Below are positions 1-10,910 of a stretch of 64,000 bases of DNA, in pieces. The translations under genes and the position numbers were made by a program. The notes beneath the pieces are model-generated. The model worked only from the letters and a program-made list of their open reading frames with translations, did no database searches and had not been told where the DNA came from. The stretch covers positions 333,001 through 397,000 of the forward strand of contig JAJOZX010003205.1 of the NCBI GenBank assembly GCA_023014485.1, written 5' to 3'. The DNA is from Bathynomus jamesi. Taxonomy: Eukaryota; Arthropoda; Malacostraca; Isopoda; Cirolanidae. Within the stretch, counting starts at the first letter, position 1, and each line of letters starts with the position of its first letter.

Positions 1-130
1 AAGAAATGTAGAATATGATCGAAAGAGAATTCAATTTACAATAAATTTAGTTATAACCATTATTTACTTAAAACCAAAATTGGACGAGATATTCACGGAA
101 ATTGAAAAGTATCATAAGTGCGTAAAAAAA

Positions 131-180
131 CCGCTTCTGGAAGGTTCTAGAAAGTTCTGCGCCTGCGGCCTATATAAGCG
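131..180 (+). promoter_or_regulatory. Heat-shock element plus TATA box
   Basis: Positions 135-157 hold five alternating TTC/GAA blocks with exact 2-bp spacers (TTC 135, GAA 140, TTC 145, GAA 150, TTC 155), the consensus HSF-binding array. A TATATAAG box begins at 171, only 13 bp downstream, so transcription would start near 200. No gene could be recognised downstream; the promoter may belong to a lost heat-shock gene or to an LTR-type element. The pattern is seen directly; heat inducibility is inference. Confidence 0.55.
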
Positions 181-590
181 GCGTAATTATTTGTTGTAAA
201 TAAAATTCACTTTCGATTATGCTTTGTGATTATTTTCCCAAACAAAGTTTGCAAATGAATTATAAAGGTTTTATATTAGAAATACCAATTATCGGTGAAT
301 TTTGAAACTTTAGGGCCTTTGGGGGCCACCTTAATATAGCCCAATTGAGCTGAAATTTTCACAGAGCACTTTTTTATATATTGGAAGAAGATTAGGGGTT
401 GGGAGCAAGTAATTTCAAAAGTTGAAAAATAAGGGCAACCCTAATATATATATATATAAAAGGAATAATAAAGAATTTGAATTCTGATTTGGAATAAAAG
501 AAAGTTGGTCCATGAAGAAGACATGTAATTTTTATCAGAATGAATCTTCGTTCGAAGAATATTCTCCAACAGGATAAAGGTCGGTGTATG
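181..590. other. Unassigned stretch, AT-rich
   Basis: No supported coding frame. It contains a run resembling a transcribed leader after the TATA box and a short (TA) run near 448-459. Nothing else was recognised. Confidence 0.3.
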
Positions 591-800
591 AAGGAAGGTT
601 CTTTAGGTCAAAGGAATGGAACATTAACAGAGTTCATTTGACTGACCTTGATCATGATTTGGCTCATCACTCTAATCACGGTCTTGAGACACTACCTTCT
701 TTTCTGTGTTCTCGTCATATTCAGTAAAGACAGTGGAAATTCGATCGTATATTTGTCTTCTAAATTCGCTTTCTGCCACTGAGCCTATACTGTATATATC
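590..800 (-). repeat. Dispersed repeat family A, copy 1 (partial)
   Basis: The stretch starting with the words TGTATGAAGGAAGGTTCTTT matches 3,602-3,760 with moderate identity, and its end (gatcgtatatttgtcttc, then a CGCTTTCT block) matches the ends of the copies at 3.6-4.0 kb and 18.9-19.3 kb. Only the flanks of the family are kept here; the middle coding-like part is missing. Identity was judged by eye. Confidence 0.55.
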
Positions 801-821
801 ACCAATTTCGGGCTACGTTGT

Positions 822-1090
822 AGCCAATGTCGTAACACCGCTTCCCGTTGATCAGCGAAGTTAAGCGACATTGGGTCTGGGTAGTAGTTGGATGGGAGAC
901 CGTCCTCCGCGTCCAGATTGTGTACCGACCGTGGTTCGGATCCCACGTAAAGCTGTAGGTCCCCTCCGTCATATGACCTTAGATGTTGCGAAGGAGGTTA
1001 ATCAACCCCAGTCATTATCATTATCACCAAATTCCTTCTACATTTTCGTCAGTGGTCATTGAATTTACATTAGTTCCTTCATGTGATGTC
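822..1090 (+). repeat. 5S rRNA-headed SINE (SINE3-like)
   Basis: Positions 822-905 align with 5S rRNA: a GCCAATGTC start, the internal promoter box A context GCGAAGTTAAGC, and the C box GGATGGGAGACC, with about 15 bases missing from the first stem. It is followed by a body with a tRNA-type B-box-like motif (GGTTCGGATCCCACG, 931-945) that is shared with the tRNA-headed SINE at 18.6 kb. A later tail around 1,025-1,085 recurs near 19,310-19,370. This is a 5S-derived retroposon rather than a 5S gene, because the head is deleted and embedded in repeat sequence. Confidence 0.7.
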
Positions 1091-2530
1091 TTTTATTTAT
1101 TTTTAAATGATCCATATCTTCTGCCTCGAGAACTGAGACACCCTCCGAATCCAAAGAATGAGGGGGACTTCGAGGAGAATCCGTATCCATAGTTCTTACA
1201 GTCACCGGGTTGTTAGCCAGAGTATCATGGGGAAGGATCGCTCGATAACGACCGAGCCCACCTCCCTCTAGAAGTAGGGTACTGCAATTGCCTGGCCTTC
1301 CGAGAACCATGCTATAGAAGGATTTAAGAACAGAAATCCATAAGGGAACAAAGCTGAAAACCATTTAGTCCGGTCCCTCTCCTACGACCAGCGTAGGAGA
1401 CCATGTCAGGGAAACAAGTTCCCCATTGTCACAGCAGCTCGTAAGTTCCTCAATGCGCGCAAGCATTTCCCCCACCATAGGAAGGCGGTTCCCATCGAGA
1501 AAGATCAGTGCAAATATAAATTCAAAGAATATAAGGTGTCCTGAACGAGTTTAATTGATTATTTAATTAACTTAATTTGTTTTAGTTGTACTCTTTACAC
1601 AAATATTCTGAATTGTATACATATAATAATAACGGCAGTTTGGCAGACGTGGCCGGCAGCTGAACTGAGACACTGGACATACAATGGGGAACATTTTGAA
1701 ACGAAAGGAATTTCGAAATAATAACGTTTAACTCTAACTGATTTATTTAATTAACACAAGAATAATAGCAAAGGAAAAGCGAGCGTGAATGCATGTTTTT
1801 ATAGCAGCAGGGAGAGAACTGAAGCCGACACTAAGCAAATTTAATTCACTAAACTACATTTTAATCAAACAGACACCTTTACTCATTAAAAACTCCAGTG
1901 AGAGAGTGCCCAAAATTTAGTCTTGTGCTCCAGAATGCAGCAGCCAAGACCGCTTCTATGATTGGTAGCCTTCTCTCTCCCTGACAGCAATTACATAGTG
2001 GTATCTGAACCCAATACAAATGGTAATTTTTTAATTAAATTAATCATTATTAATTCCATCCTTATTAAGTTAATTATTGTTAATTTCACCTAATTAACAT
2101 TACAAAGGGCAACTCCAAAAAATAGTGGATCTTAGTTCAATTCAAGCAACGACAACAATTAGCTATAATATAGGAAATAATAAGTGGCAGTGATGTAAAT
2201 AAAACATGGTCCATTGTAATTAAAAAATAAAGAAAACAATGATTCCATTAAACATAAACATGAAATCAGTACCAATAAATCGACTGCCATCAGCCAATCT
2301 TCTTGAAATGACCACTTACAAAAACTTATCGTCTAAAGACTATATTGAAATACATGTACCAAATCAACAAAAGTGTTCTATATGATTTCGATATAGAAAA
2401 CGGTTTGTGGTTAAATACAAACTAAAGTAATCTTGAAATTGCATAAATACGCAAATACAAATAATGTTCCACAATCTAAAATTCTTAAACTAGGAGATAT
2501 TTACAAACCTTTCTTTTAAAATGTACTAAC
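1091..2530. other. No gene recognised
   Basis: A moderately GC-rich part (1,100-1,520) has short open frames on both strands but no domain or splice pattern I can support; it may be the 3' untranslated part of an old LINE. From 1,540 on it is AT-rich with runs such as TTAATTAAATTAATC around 2,030-2,095. Confidence 0.3.
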
Positions 2531-2537
2531 TATAGTC

Positions 2538-3025
2538 CAGGGGTTCCCAAACCCAGGGTCGCGACCTTAAATAGGGTTCGCAAGACTCATCATGAAGGGT
2601 ATAAAGAACTCATTGGGTCTCTAGGGTTGCCAAATACACTTGATTGTGAACTGATCAGCGTCCGACACAAAACTTGTGAACTCTCTTGTTTTATAGCGAA
2701 AAAGACAAGTACACAAGTTTAAAACGCAAGTTCCAGGCTGATTTCTTAAGACAATATCAAATATTTCTCTTTAATAAGTATTCTGTGTAAAATAGCCTTG
2801 ATATTACATCGTTCAGGCTGTTTCCCAAGAATTTGATGTCTCTTACGTAGCACTGTAATAAAAAATCTATATTTACTAAAATATGTGAGATAATACAAAT
2901 GCGTGAGTTTCACGCCCAATACGTGCACGTGACGCTCTGATCTTTCCACCTCAAAGACTTTGGGTCGCTCTGGATAGATGGTAGCCTTGGTAAGGATCGC
3001 ATGGAAAAAGGTTTGGGAACCCCTG
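2538..3025. mobile_element. hAT-type MITE (imperfect target duplication)
   Basis: The left end CAGGGGTTCCCAAAC (2,538) and right end GTTTGGGAACCCCTG (3,011-3,025) are perfect 15-bp terminal inverted repeats of the type seen in hAT elements, enclosing 488 bp with a GGTCGCGACC palindrome next to the left end, also common in animal hAT MITEs. The flanking 8-mers (CTATAGTC and AAATATAC) do not match well, so the target duplication has decayed or the ends are slightly off. No transposase is encoded. Confidence 0.7.
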
Positions 3026-3162
3026 AAATATACAATAATAAAATTCCAAAGTCTAGAAACTCGAATATTATCTATGACACAAGATGAACTCACATACGAG
3101 TATCAAAAATTACAAATTAGAAGTTGACTTGTGTGACAAACACCTTGCGGCAAATCTTTTGA

Positions 3163-3198
<36 letters not shown>

Positions 3199-3600
3199 TT
3201 GCTTCAATCTTATAACCATTCATGATCATATCTCTTTTACATTTCTATACTTCTTTTCCCTGGGCTAACCACGTGTGGATCAGAGGGTTCTTCTGTTAAC
3301 GTGTAGCTTTGTAGATTGATGGCCCACTTCATGCATTTATTTCGTCCAATCTATATTCGAATTACTTGATTTTCAAATTTATATAACATTAAATCTATCG
3401 TTATTAATGTGTACTATGTACAGTTCATATTAATTAAGGTAAGATAATGATATCAGATCTTATAATTTCCTTTATTTCTTATACAATATGCTCTGTTTTC
3501 CAAAGCCTAAATAAAGCTATACTATGTTTAATTAAAAGTCATTTATAAACAATCCTATACCTACCAAATGATAAATAAGTTTGGCACCTTTATTCTTTTA
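3026..3600. other. No gene; contains (AAT)n microsatellite
   Basis: An (AAT)n run occupies about 3,166-3,196. It is preceded by sequence that could be the tail of a LINE, since (AAT)n often seeds from LINE 3' ends, but no coding homology is visible. The remainder is AT-rich and featureless. Confidence 0.4.
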
Positions 3601-3601
3601 T

Positions 3602-4020
3602 GTGTATGAAGGAATGTTCTTTGGGTCAAAAGGATGAAGCATTAACAGAGTTCATCTGTCTTGATCGTGATCATGATTGGATTCATCACACTAATAACGT
3701 TCTTTAGACATTACTTTCTTCTCTGTAGTCTCGTACCATCCAGCAAACTCAGTGGGCAATGACCTCACACTCATCTGAAGGAGGGCATTCGCCTTCTTCA
3801 GGCGAAGATGAGTCTGGTGGAACGGAATCTGTGTTTCCTTGGATAAAGGCATGTCATAATCCAAGATGAGTTTCCCTTTCAGAGAGTCTGTGAAATCTGT
3901 ATTCAGATGATTCTTTGAACTTCGAGAGTATTTTATCACTTCGTAAATGTTTTCTTCTTTGATGGGATTCCCTTCCAAATTCGTTTTCTATGAGAAAACA
4001 ATGAGCTGCTGAAATTTATA
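3602..4020 (-). repeat. Dispersed repeat family A, copy 2
   Basis: This copy shares its first 160 bp with 590-750 and its last 250 bp with 18,940-19,260. On the minus strand an open frame (3,978-3,691) contains the peptide NTDFTDSLKGK, which is conserved in the 18.9-kb copy, so the repeat was once coding or derives from an exon. The function is unknown. It ends where a (TA) run and the DD41D mariner begin. Confidence 0.6.
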
Positions 4021-4028
4021 TATATATA

Positions 4029-5632
4029 GGGTGTTTCATAACATGCGGGACGCACTTTCAGGATGGATTCAGGACCTGAAAACAATGAAAAATGTTTATA
4101 TAAACATATGCCCGAAATCGCTTTGTTTCCGAGTAACAGCCCGTTATGTGTTCCAGCAAGTATCCGCCTTACCTTTAAGGGAAGTGCTCAAAATGACCGC
4201 TTTGCGCTTGAATACACGCCTGAACACGCCTCGTCATAGACTGCCTGACACGTTCAAACATTCCAGGTATTGCTGGGATTTTCTGGCATCCTTGTTTTAC
4301 ACGTTGGCGAAACATTTGAACGTTGTCAATGGGTGTCACGTAAACGATGGATTTCAGACGACCCCGCAGGTAAAAATCGAGTGGATTCAGGTCTGGGGAG
4401 CGAGCAGGCCACGCAATGGGTCCTCTACGGCCTATCCATTTATCAGGGAAATGGTGATCCAAATAGTCTCTGGCTACTCGACTAAAATGAGGCGGAGCGC
4501 CGTCATGCATAAACCACATACGACGTCGGACACCAAGAGGAACTTCATCTAGTAAATCGCTTAAATCATTCCTTAAAAAATTGGAATAGGATTCTCCTGT
4601 TAATCTTCCAGGCAAAACAAGAGGACCGATTAAGTTGTCGGCAATAAATCCTGCCCATACACTGATACTAAATTGTTGTTGGTGCCTTGACTGGATGATG
4701 GCCTGTGGATTCTCTTCGGCCCAGTGATGAGTGTTGTGAAAATTGATCACGCTATTTCTTGTGAAGGCAGCCTCATCAGAAAACAACACGGAGAATAGAA
4801 AAAGAGGATCGCGAGCACAGTGTTGAAGGAACCAAGTACAAATAGCTTCTCGTGGTGAGAAATCAGCTTCAGTAAGGCCCTGTACTCTCTGAATGTGATA
4901 TGGGTAAAGCTGTTGTTCTAGTAAAATTCTCCACACAGTTGTGTATCTTACACCCTCTGCTGCTGCTATCCTTCGGGTGCTGACACCAGGATGTTCCTCC
5001 ATGCGATTCAGGACCCGCTCCTCCAACTCAACAGTTCTGGCGCTGATTGATCTACTCGCTTGTTGAATGATCCTGTATCACCAAGACGCTCGTCTATTCT
5101 CGAAAAGGTCTTCTTATCTGGCAGACAGCGATTCGGAAACCTTTCCGCATGCAGACGTCTTGCTGCGGCCACATTACACTCGGCAAGTCCATACATGAGA
5201 TGCATGTCTGCCATTTCTCTGTTTGAATAAGCCTCTATTCTCACTTCAAATGCACACTATCACTGAATAGCACAAAAACTTTTAAGGTTTTTTCCCACTG
5301 GACTGCACTTATTGACGGTAAGAAGTTACGAATACGAACAGTGGAACACCGCGATGCACCTCTGACTGACTGATGGCTTTACACTCAACGATATTGAAAC
5401 ACATCATAGAGTGTAAGAAACATTACAATCGGCAAGGCCATACATGAAATAAGTCTCGTACACACTCACAAACATTGTCGGCAAGCAGTGTTTGTAAACA
5501 GTTTGCGGAAAGAATTGCTCGAACGAACACAAAACGGGCTGTAACTCGGAAACAAAGCGATTTCAGGCATATGTTTATATAAACATTTTTCATTGTTTCC
5601 AGTTCCTGAATCCATCCTGAAAGTGCAAAAAC
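4029..5632 (-). mobile_element. Tc1/mariner element, DD41D type, decayed
   Basis: Starts after a TA run at 4,029 with GGGTGTTTCATAACATGC. The subterminal block 4,060-4,150 is inverted at 5,530-5,626, giving long terminal inverted repeats of about 100 bp or more; the outer part of the right end is missing, probably removed when the neighbouring long-TIR element at 5.7 kb arrived. The internal transposase is on the minus strand and frameshifted. Confidence 0.8.
4175..5244 (-). pseudogene. DD41D mariner transposase, frameshifted
   Basis: Two minus-strand frames make up the gene. The N-terminal frame (5,244-5,008) carries a helix-turn-helix region of the DUF4817 type (YSNREMADMHLMYG...). The main frame (5,026-4,175, 283 codons) carries a DDE/D catalytic core: SDEAAF (first Asp), HDGAPPHFS (second Asp), SPDLNPLDFYL (third Asp), with 41 residues between the last two acidic residues, the spacing described for the DD41D (rosa-like) branch of Tc1/mariner. 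The break between the frames is near 5,010-5,030, so no functional protein is expected. Relatives: the copy at 40.7-42.0 kb and the deletion derivative at 26.0 kb. Confidence 0.85.
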
Positions 5633-6351
5633 GACGTTTGTACATTATAATCTCCATCCCGGATACCGATGTCCATTAGGGCATATACTTTTCCGAGTCC
5701 GAATTTCCCCCTGGCTAATATGTATTTTTATGTAAAATTTAATCCTAAGAGAGGTTTCTTTTCTGCAACTTTTCCAAAAAATCGCGTTATCATGTTCAAA
5801 ATTGCGGTTTTCTCTTCTATGTTGAAATACCGAATATTCAATTGAACACAACCTCATATTTTTAACCCTTTGTCGTAATTTGTTGGCATTTAGACATATT
5901 AACTTTGCTTAACTCTTATACAGGTTTAATACATACATACATAAGAAAAAAAATCTACTCCATTTGAATCTTTGTAACCATTTGGACGCAGAAGGCAAAG
6001 TTCAACATTCTCTCAATAGATGGCTCTGAGCAATTACGCCAGTTATAATTGTGAAGTAGAAGTGAGTGGACGCCATTTTTTTCGGTAGGTGTTTTTTTGT
6101 AATTTTCCTAAGTTTAATCACCATTATTATATTTGTTTTGACTATAATTTCATTCTAGAAGTATTAAGGAAGCTCCCTGTTTACTTTGTTTAAGTAATAT
6201 TTTTAATAACTGTGAAGAAAAGACTTTATTCAAAGTTCGTTTCGAAATGGACACAAAGTTTTCATTGGGGTAAATTTCTGTCTATGACAACACGTGTGTC
6301 CAATTGGATACATGAAATTAATTTTTCATTACGTTTATTCTATGTACTGTT

Positions 6352-6417
6352 TTTATAATATATATATATATAGATATATATATATATATATATATATAAA
6401 ATTTTATATATATATAA

Positions 6418-6474
<57 letters not shown>

Positions 6475-6493
6475 TATATTTATATATATATAC

Positions 6494-6562
<69 letters not shown>
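6352..6562. repeat. (TA)n then (GA)n microsatellite
   Basis: About 180 bp of interrupted TA repeats run straight into about 30 bp of GA repeats. The minus-strand open frame across it is low complexity and not a gene. Confidence 0.9.
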
Positions 6563-6566
<4 letters not shown>

Positions 6567-6958
6567 TAACTACCACACTAATTACCTTATTAGACCTTTG
6601 TTGACTAATGGACACAAATTATTTCATTTAGAAATGTTCTTCCAAAAAAAAGATTGCTAAAAATGCTTATATACACCTCCTATGCATATTTCAAGTAAAA
6701 AAATGAACCTACGCTAAAATTAAATGTTACTGAATGACAAAGGGTTAAGCTTATGTTACACCATTATTACGAATTTTAAATTAAATTTGCAATGCCAAAT
6801 TCAGTTTTCTATTACCAAAATAAATTTTCATTACCAAATTTAGGTGTTTGGTAATTAAAAATGCCGGTTGGCAATCCTGATTATAACCAGAAATTATATT
6901 CCTTGTCTATATTTATGGCGAAAGAACACTAAACATACTGATATGAATTTGTTACAGA

Positions 6959-9417
6959 TTGGACAAGAGCGAGAATAAGCACCGACTAGACGTGATGGCT
7001 GAATCTGCCCCAAAAACCAGGAAAATGTCAGGTTCAAAGCTCTCGGATGTTGTGGGCCCAGGGAAGGAGTTCATTCCCAGCGAGGTGCCGACTTGGAGAG
7101 CCGTTCTTCAGAGAGGGATTCGTCTGCCGGAGGAAAAGTTCCTCATTCATGACATCCAAAGGTCTAAATACCCTATCCGAGAGGTGACTGATGAGCTGGC
7201 TTCACTCGTGATGACTCAGTGGAGGAAGTCGAATGTAAAGTTCTCCCCGCCTGTGACAATCACGGGAAAATCGCTCTCATATAAGATCTTGTTCAAATGG
7301 AAGGAGATGAGAGACGTTGTGAACGGGAGAGTTAAGTCTGCTACCCAGGAGAAGAGGATGGCTGATCTGGATAAACTCTGTGAAGTCTGCGTTTGCAAAC
7401 ATCAGATCTTCTTGTGCGGCTCAGAGGGGAGTGGATGCTCAGGATGCTCCCTCAAGGCCCATGTGAACTGTAACTGTCCTTTGGAGGTGAAGATTCCTAA
7501 ACTGGACCTTCAGTGACTGTACTACCAGAGAGTGAAGACTTCCGAAGCTTCAGTAATCCAGATGTCTTCTGTAGACTTCGAAGACAGCAGGAGACAGATC
7601 AAAGCAGCGAAGAGGAAGGAGGCTGAAGAAACTTCTGCTGTGAAGGGGAAGAAGAAAGAGGAGGCTACTAATGAGGAGCTTCTCATGAAAGACTTTGAGG
7701 AGGACGAAGAGCCAAACTTGGAAGAAGCTGCAAAAGAAGCCTCTGGCAATGCTGAGGCTACTGAAGCTCCTATGGACGTTCCCGCTGAAGTACCTGCCGA
7801 AACTCCAACTTCTGCTACACGAAACTACATGAAGATCCAAGGGACAGCTTCAGCAGCTTTGAGGTACAGGGTGGCAAATGTTCCGGCAGCTGCAGTTGCC
7901 ACTGGCTTCCTGAACGACCTCATCAAGGCCGGTCATCTTTCCAAAGACAAGGCTTACTTGGCCATAGATGGCATGAAAGTCTGGAGGGCCAAGGAGGAAG
8001 TAATGGCCTCATCAGTTGAAGCTCTCACGCAGAGGTCAGAGGAGGAGAAGATCTCTGGGATATTCTTTGATGGCAAGCAGGATAGGAACACAAAGGTGTT
8101 GAAATATGACGAAGTGACAGGGAGATTTCATCCTGGCAAAGTGATCGAGGAGCATTACACTATCACGTGGGAGCCTCAAGGAAAGTACCTCTTCCATTTC
8201 ACTCCCGAGGAACCTGAGGAAGGAGAAAAGCCTGCTCATAAGATCGCTCAGGGCCTGCATGAGTGGCTTCTGGATCACGGAGCTGACGAGAGCCTTGTAA
8301 TGATTGGAGGAGACTCTACCAACACCAACACGGGGTGGTCTGGAGGCGCCATAGCCCTATTGGAGAAGATGCTGGGTCGCAAGTGCCACTGGATGATCTG
8401 TCAGCTCCATGTGAACGAGCTCCCCTGAGGCACTTAATCATCAAGCTGGACGGCCCTGTAACTCCCCGGTCAGGCTTCAGTGGGCCTATTGGAAAACTTC
8501 TTGAGAAAGTGAATGAACTTGAGGTCAACTTCAACTTCAAACCAGTGGAAGGAACTGAAGATATCATAGAGCTGCCAGTAGAGATAGTCAAATCTCTCTC
8601 CACAGACCAGCACAACTGCTATCTTCTGATCAAAGCCATCAAGTCTGGAAGTCTCAGTCCACAGTTGGCTGGTCTCAAGTGCGGACCTCTGAACCAATCC
8701 AGGTGGCTCACTACTGCACAGGCCATCTTGCTGTTGTGGATGAGGGAGCACGGACTGAAGGGGGAGGTGTTGAGGAGGCTCGAGGTCCTCGTGAAGTTCT
8801 GCCTTAACTTCTACTTCAAAATGTACTACGACATCAAAGTGAAGCACCACCTCAAATTTGGTCCTGCACACGTTTTTTCAAGCCTGAGGCTGCTGAGGAA
8901 CCAGACTACCGAGGTCAGGAACATCATCTCTGCTGCAGTGATAAGAGGAGCTTACCACGCACATCCTGAGAACATCCTGGCTTCATTCCTGTGCAGTGAG
9001 GATGAGCATCAGAGAGCTTTTGCTGTGAGCCAGATAGAGAAGATCAGAGAAGGAAGAGACTTTGGTGATACGACAGTGAGGCCCCATAAAAATCCCAAAG
9101 TCAATCTGCAAGCCACTTCACCTGAGGATCTCATCAACTGGGAATCAGAGAATATTTACGAGCCTATTTTCACCTGCAAGATGACCTTGACTGAGCTCGA
9201 GGATCTCAGGAAAACTCCACTCAAAGTGGACGCTTTCTCTGTTCATACTCAGTCCTGCGAGAGAGCTGTACAGGAAGTCTCAACTGCTTCCCAAGCTGTG
9301 TACGGTCACGAGAGGAGAGATGGGTGGGTGAGAGCCAGGATAGACCATCGAGAAATGCTCCCAGTGTTCAGATCGAAGCAGGACATACTTAAGAGCTTTT
9401 CAGGTTCGAGTGGCTGA
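6959..9417 (+). pseudogene. C(2)H-type transposase-like ORF, family L copy 1
   Basis: About 820 codons, broken by a TGA at 7,514-7,516 (same frame resumes) and by a one-base loss in a C-run near 8,421-8,427. The N-terminal part has Cys-rich pairs (CEVCVCKH, then CSGCSLKAHVNC), a likely zinc-binding domain around residues 140-180. An acidic/Lys-rich linker follows. The core shows GGDSTNTNTGW (an Asp in a strand-like context), then CQLHVNELP, a C-x2-H motif, then GPLNQSRWLT. The C(2)H motif is the insertion-domain signature noted in hAT, MULE, P and Kolobok-like DDE transposases. The same motifs, in order, recur in copy 2 at 11.2-13.3 kb, and the C-terminal RRDGWVRARI block matches DGFIRARI there. 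I do not recognise a named superfamily. The codons are notably GC-rich compared with copy 2. Confidence 0.75.
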
Positions 9418-9461
9418 TGAAGAGGCTGAAGCCATCGTTAATGCTCATAAGAGCTGAAAGT

Positions 9462-9494
9462 CCTCATAAGATCATAATATAAGATCTTATGAGG
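9462..9494. other. Perfect 12-bp hairpin after the family L ORF
   Basis: CCTCATAAGATC (9,462-9,473), a 9-nt loop, then GATCTTATGAGG (9,483-9,494). It sits about 45 bp after the stop codon of the transposase-like ORF. It may be a 3' processing or chance structure. Confidence 0.45.
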
Positions 9495-10114
9495 CCACGC
9501 TTTTCAGGAATCCAGGAAGAACAGGAACCTACACGTGGAGGTGGCAAGTCTCCCGCTCCTCGATCAGAGTAGAGCTGGTGAGCCGCGCCTATTCTTTGAA
9601 GAAAAACTTAAAATTCTTAAGTTTTACGTGAAATCCAAACATTTTTTCAGCACCCAGAGGTGTTGAAACACGCAAGAAAGCAAGGATGAGGTCAGAAAAT
9701 CAGCTTTTAGACTAAATCATATGCAGAACAGCTGCGCGCTTTGGTTTGGGTGCCCTGACTTCAAATCAGAAAATCGTGATTTTGACCATGAAAATGAGAT
9801 TTTTCGGAAACGTTGCAAATAATAAACACATCTTAGAATTAATTTTTACATAGGAATACATATTAGCCACCTTGTTTTTCCAAAATTTCAACCCTACATT
9901 GCCCATTCCTTGCAATACTGACATTTGGCGAATTTCGTCGGAGTAAGTACCAGCACCGTCCGTAAATTTCGACAACTTTGGTTAGCAACAACGAGTCTAG
10001 AACGTTCAGTTGATCCATACAGCGTCGCCATTTTCGAAACGTTATTCCAGTGTTTATATAACAAACATTTATTATTTTTGTGTTTTATAATAAATATTGA
10101 CTTGTGATTAATAT

Positions 10115-10849
10115 CATGGCACCAAAAAGGAGAATTAGTGATGGGGAAAGTGTGGAGAAAAGGTAAAGGTACAGTTTTGAGTTTAAAATGGATATTATAA
10201 AGCGTGGTGACTCAGGTGAATCGTTAGCGTCGATAGCGAGGTCGCTAAACTTGAATCGTTCGACAGTGGCTACGATTTATAAAGAGAAGGAAAAAATACT
10301 TGAACATGTAAGGAATGGTGGGAATTTAAAAGCGAAAGTGTTGTCAAAGAAAAGGATTGTTGTGATGGATGAAATGGAAAGACTTTTGCAAATTTGGGTA
10401 GAGGATCAGGGTCAGAAACGAATTCCTGTGAGCTTTGCAATAATTCAGGCTAAGGCTATATTTCTCTCTATGAGGATTTGAAACAACGTATGGGGAAAGT
10501 GCTTCTGATACATTTTATTTTAATGCAAGTTATGGATGGTTGATGGTTCAGCAGGTTCAAGGTAAGGGCAACATTAGAATTAGAATAAGATTTAATCTAG
10601 ATTAAATATTATTTTCTTTATTATTAAATGTTTTAAATGTTAGATTTTACACTATGTAATACTATGAGGTTCTTAAACTATTCATTTATTGTGTAAATAA
10701 TGGTTCGAAAATATTTTGTCCAAAGTCCAGGAACGTAACCTCCACTTATAACATGTAACCTATGGGAAAACGCAATCCAAATAACGACGTTTCAGATAAC
10801 GATGCATTTTCCAGGAACACATTAACGTCGCCATCTGAGGACTGCCTGT
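10115..10849 (+). pseudogene. Tigger/pogo transposase fragment with right terminus
   Basis: From the ATG at 10,116 a broken frame encodes a CENP-B/Pipsqueak-type helix-turn-helix: the part at 10,188-10,480 reads MDIIKRGDSGESLASIARSL..., with SLNLNRSTVATIYK as recognition helix. The pattern EDLKQRMGK and ASDTFYFNASYGW continues after a frameshift near 10,480. No DDE core is present. The right end, read from the minus strand at 10,849, begins CAGGCAGTCCTCAGATGG, the usual style of a Tigger terminus. The fragment is therefore the N-terminal third of a transposase joined to the 3' terminus by a deletion. Confidence 0.75.
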
Positions 10850-10851
10850 AT

Positions 10852-10856
10852 ATACG

Positions 10857-10888
<32 letters not shown>

Positions 10889-10910
10889 TATATATAATAT
10901 ATATATATAT
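10852..10910. repeat. (TA)n microsatellite
   Basis: An interrupted TA run, directly abutting the left end of family L copy 2 and the Tigger terminus. Confidence 0.9.

Larger units (their letters stand above)
5709..9869 (+). mobile_element. Long-TIR DNA transposon, family L, copy 1
   Basis: The block 5,709-5,815 (CTGGCTAATATGTAT ...) is repeated in inverted orientation at 9,766-9,869 with moderate to high identity over about 100 bp, which defines the element edges to within some tens of bases. Inside lie a (TA)n/(GA)n microsatellite (6,352-6,562) and a transposase-like gene on the plus strand. Copy 2 of the family is at 10,911-13,895. No clear target duplication was found. The superfamily is not certain; see the gene entry. 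Confidence 0.7.

Noticed and set aside
822..905. Functional 5S rRNA gene
   Set aside because: About 15 bases of the 5' part are missing and it is joined to SINE sequence.
871..1192. Short plus-strand frames over the 5S-like block
   Set aside because: They read through a polymerase III-derived SINE head and have no protein features.
6340..6615. Ile/Tyr-rich frame on the minus strand
   Set aside because: Pure (TA)n/(GA)n translation; the same holds for frames at 10.75-10.97, 23.2-23.4, 30.75-31.06 and 38.7-39.3 kb.
7522..7840. Ser/Phe-rich minus-strand frames
   Set aside because: Antisense shadows of the Lys/Glu-rich linker in family L copy 1.
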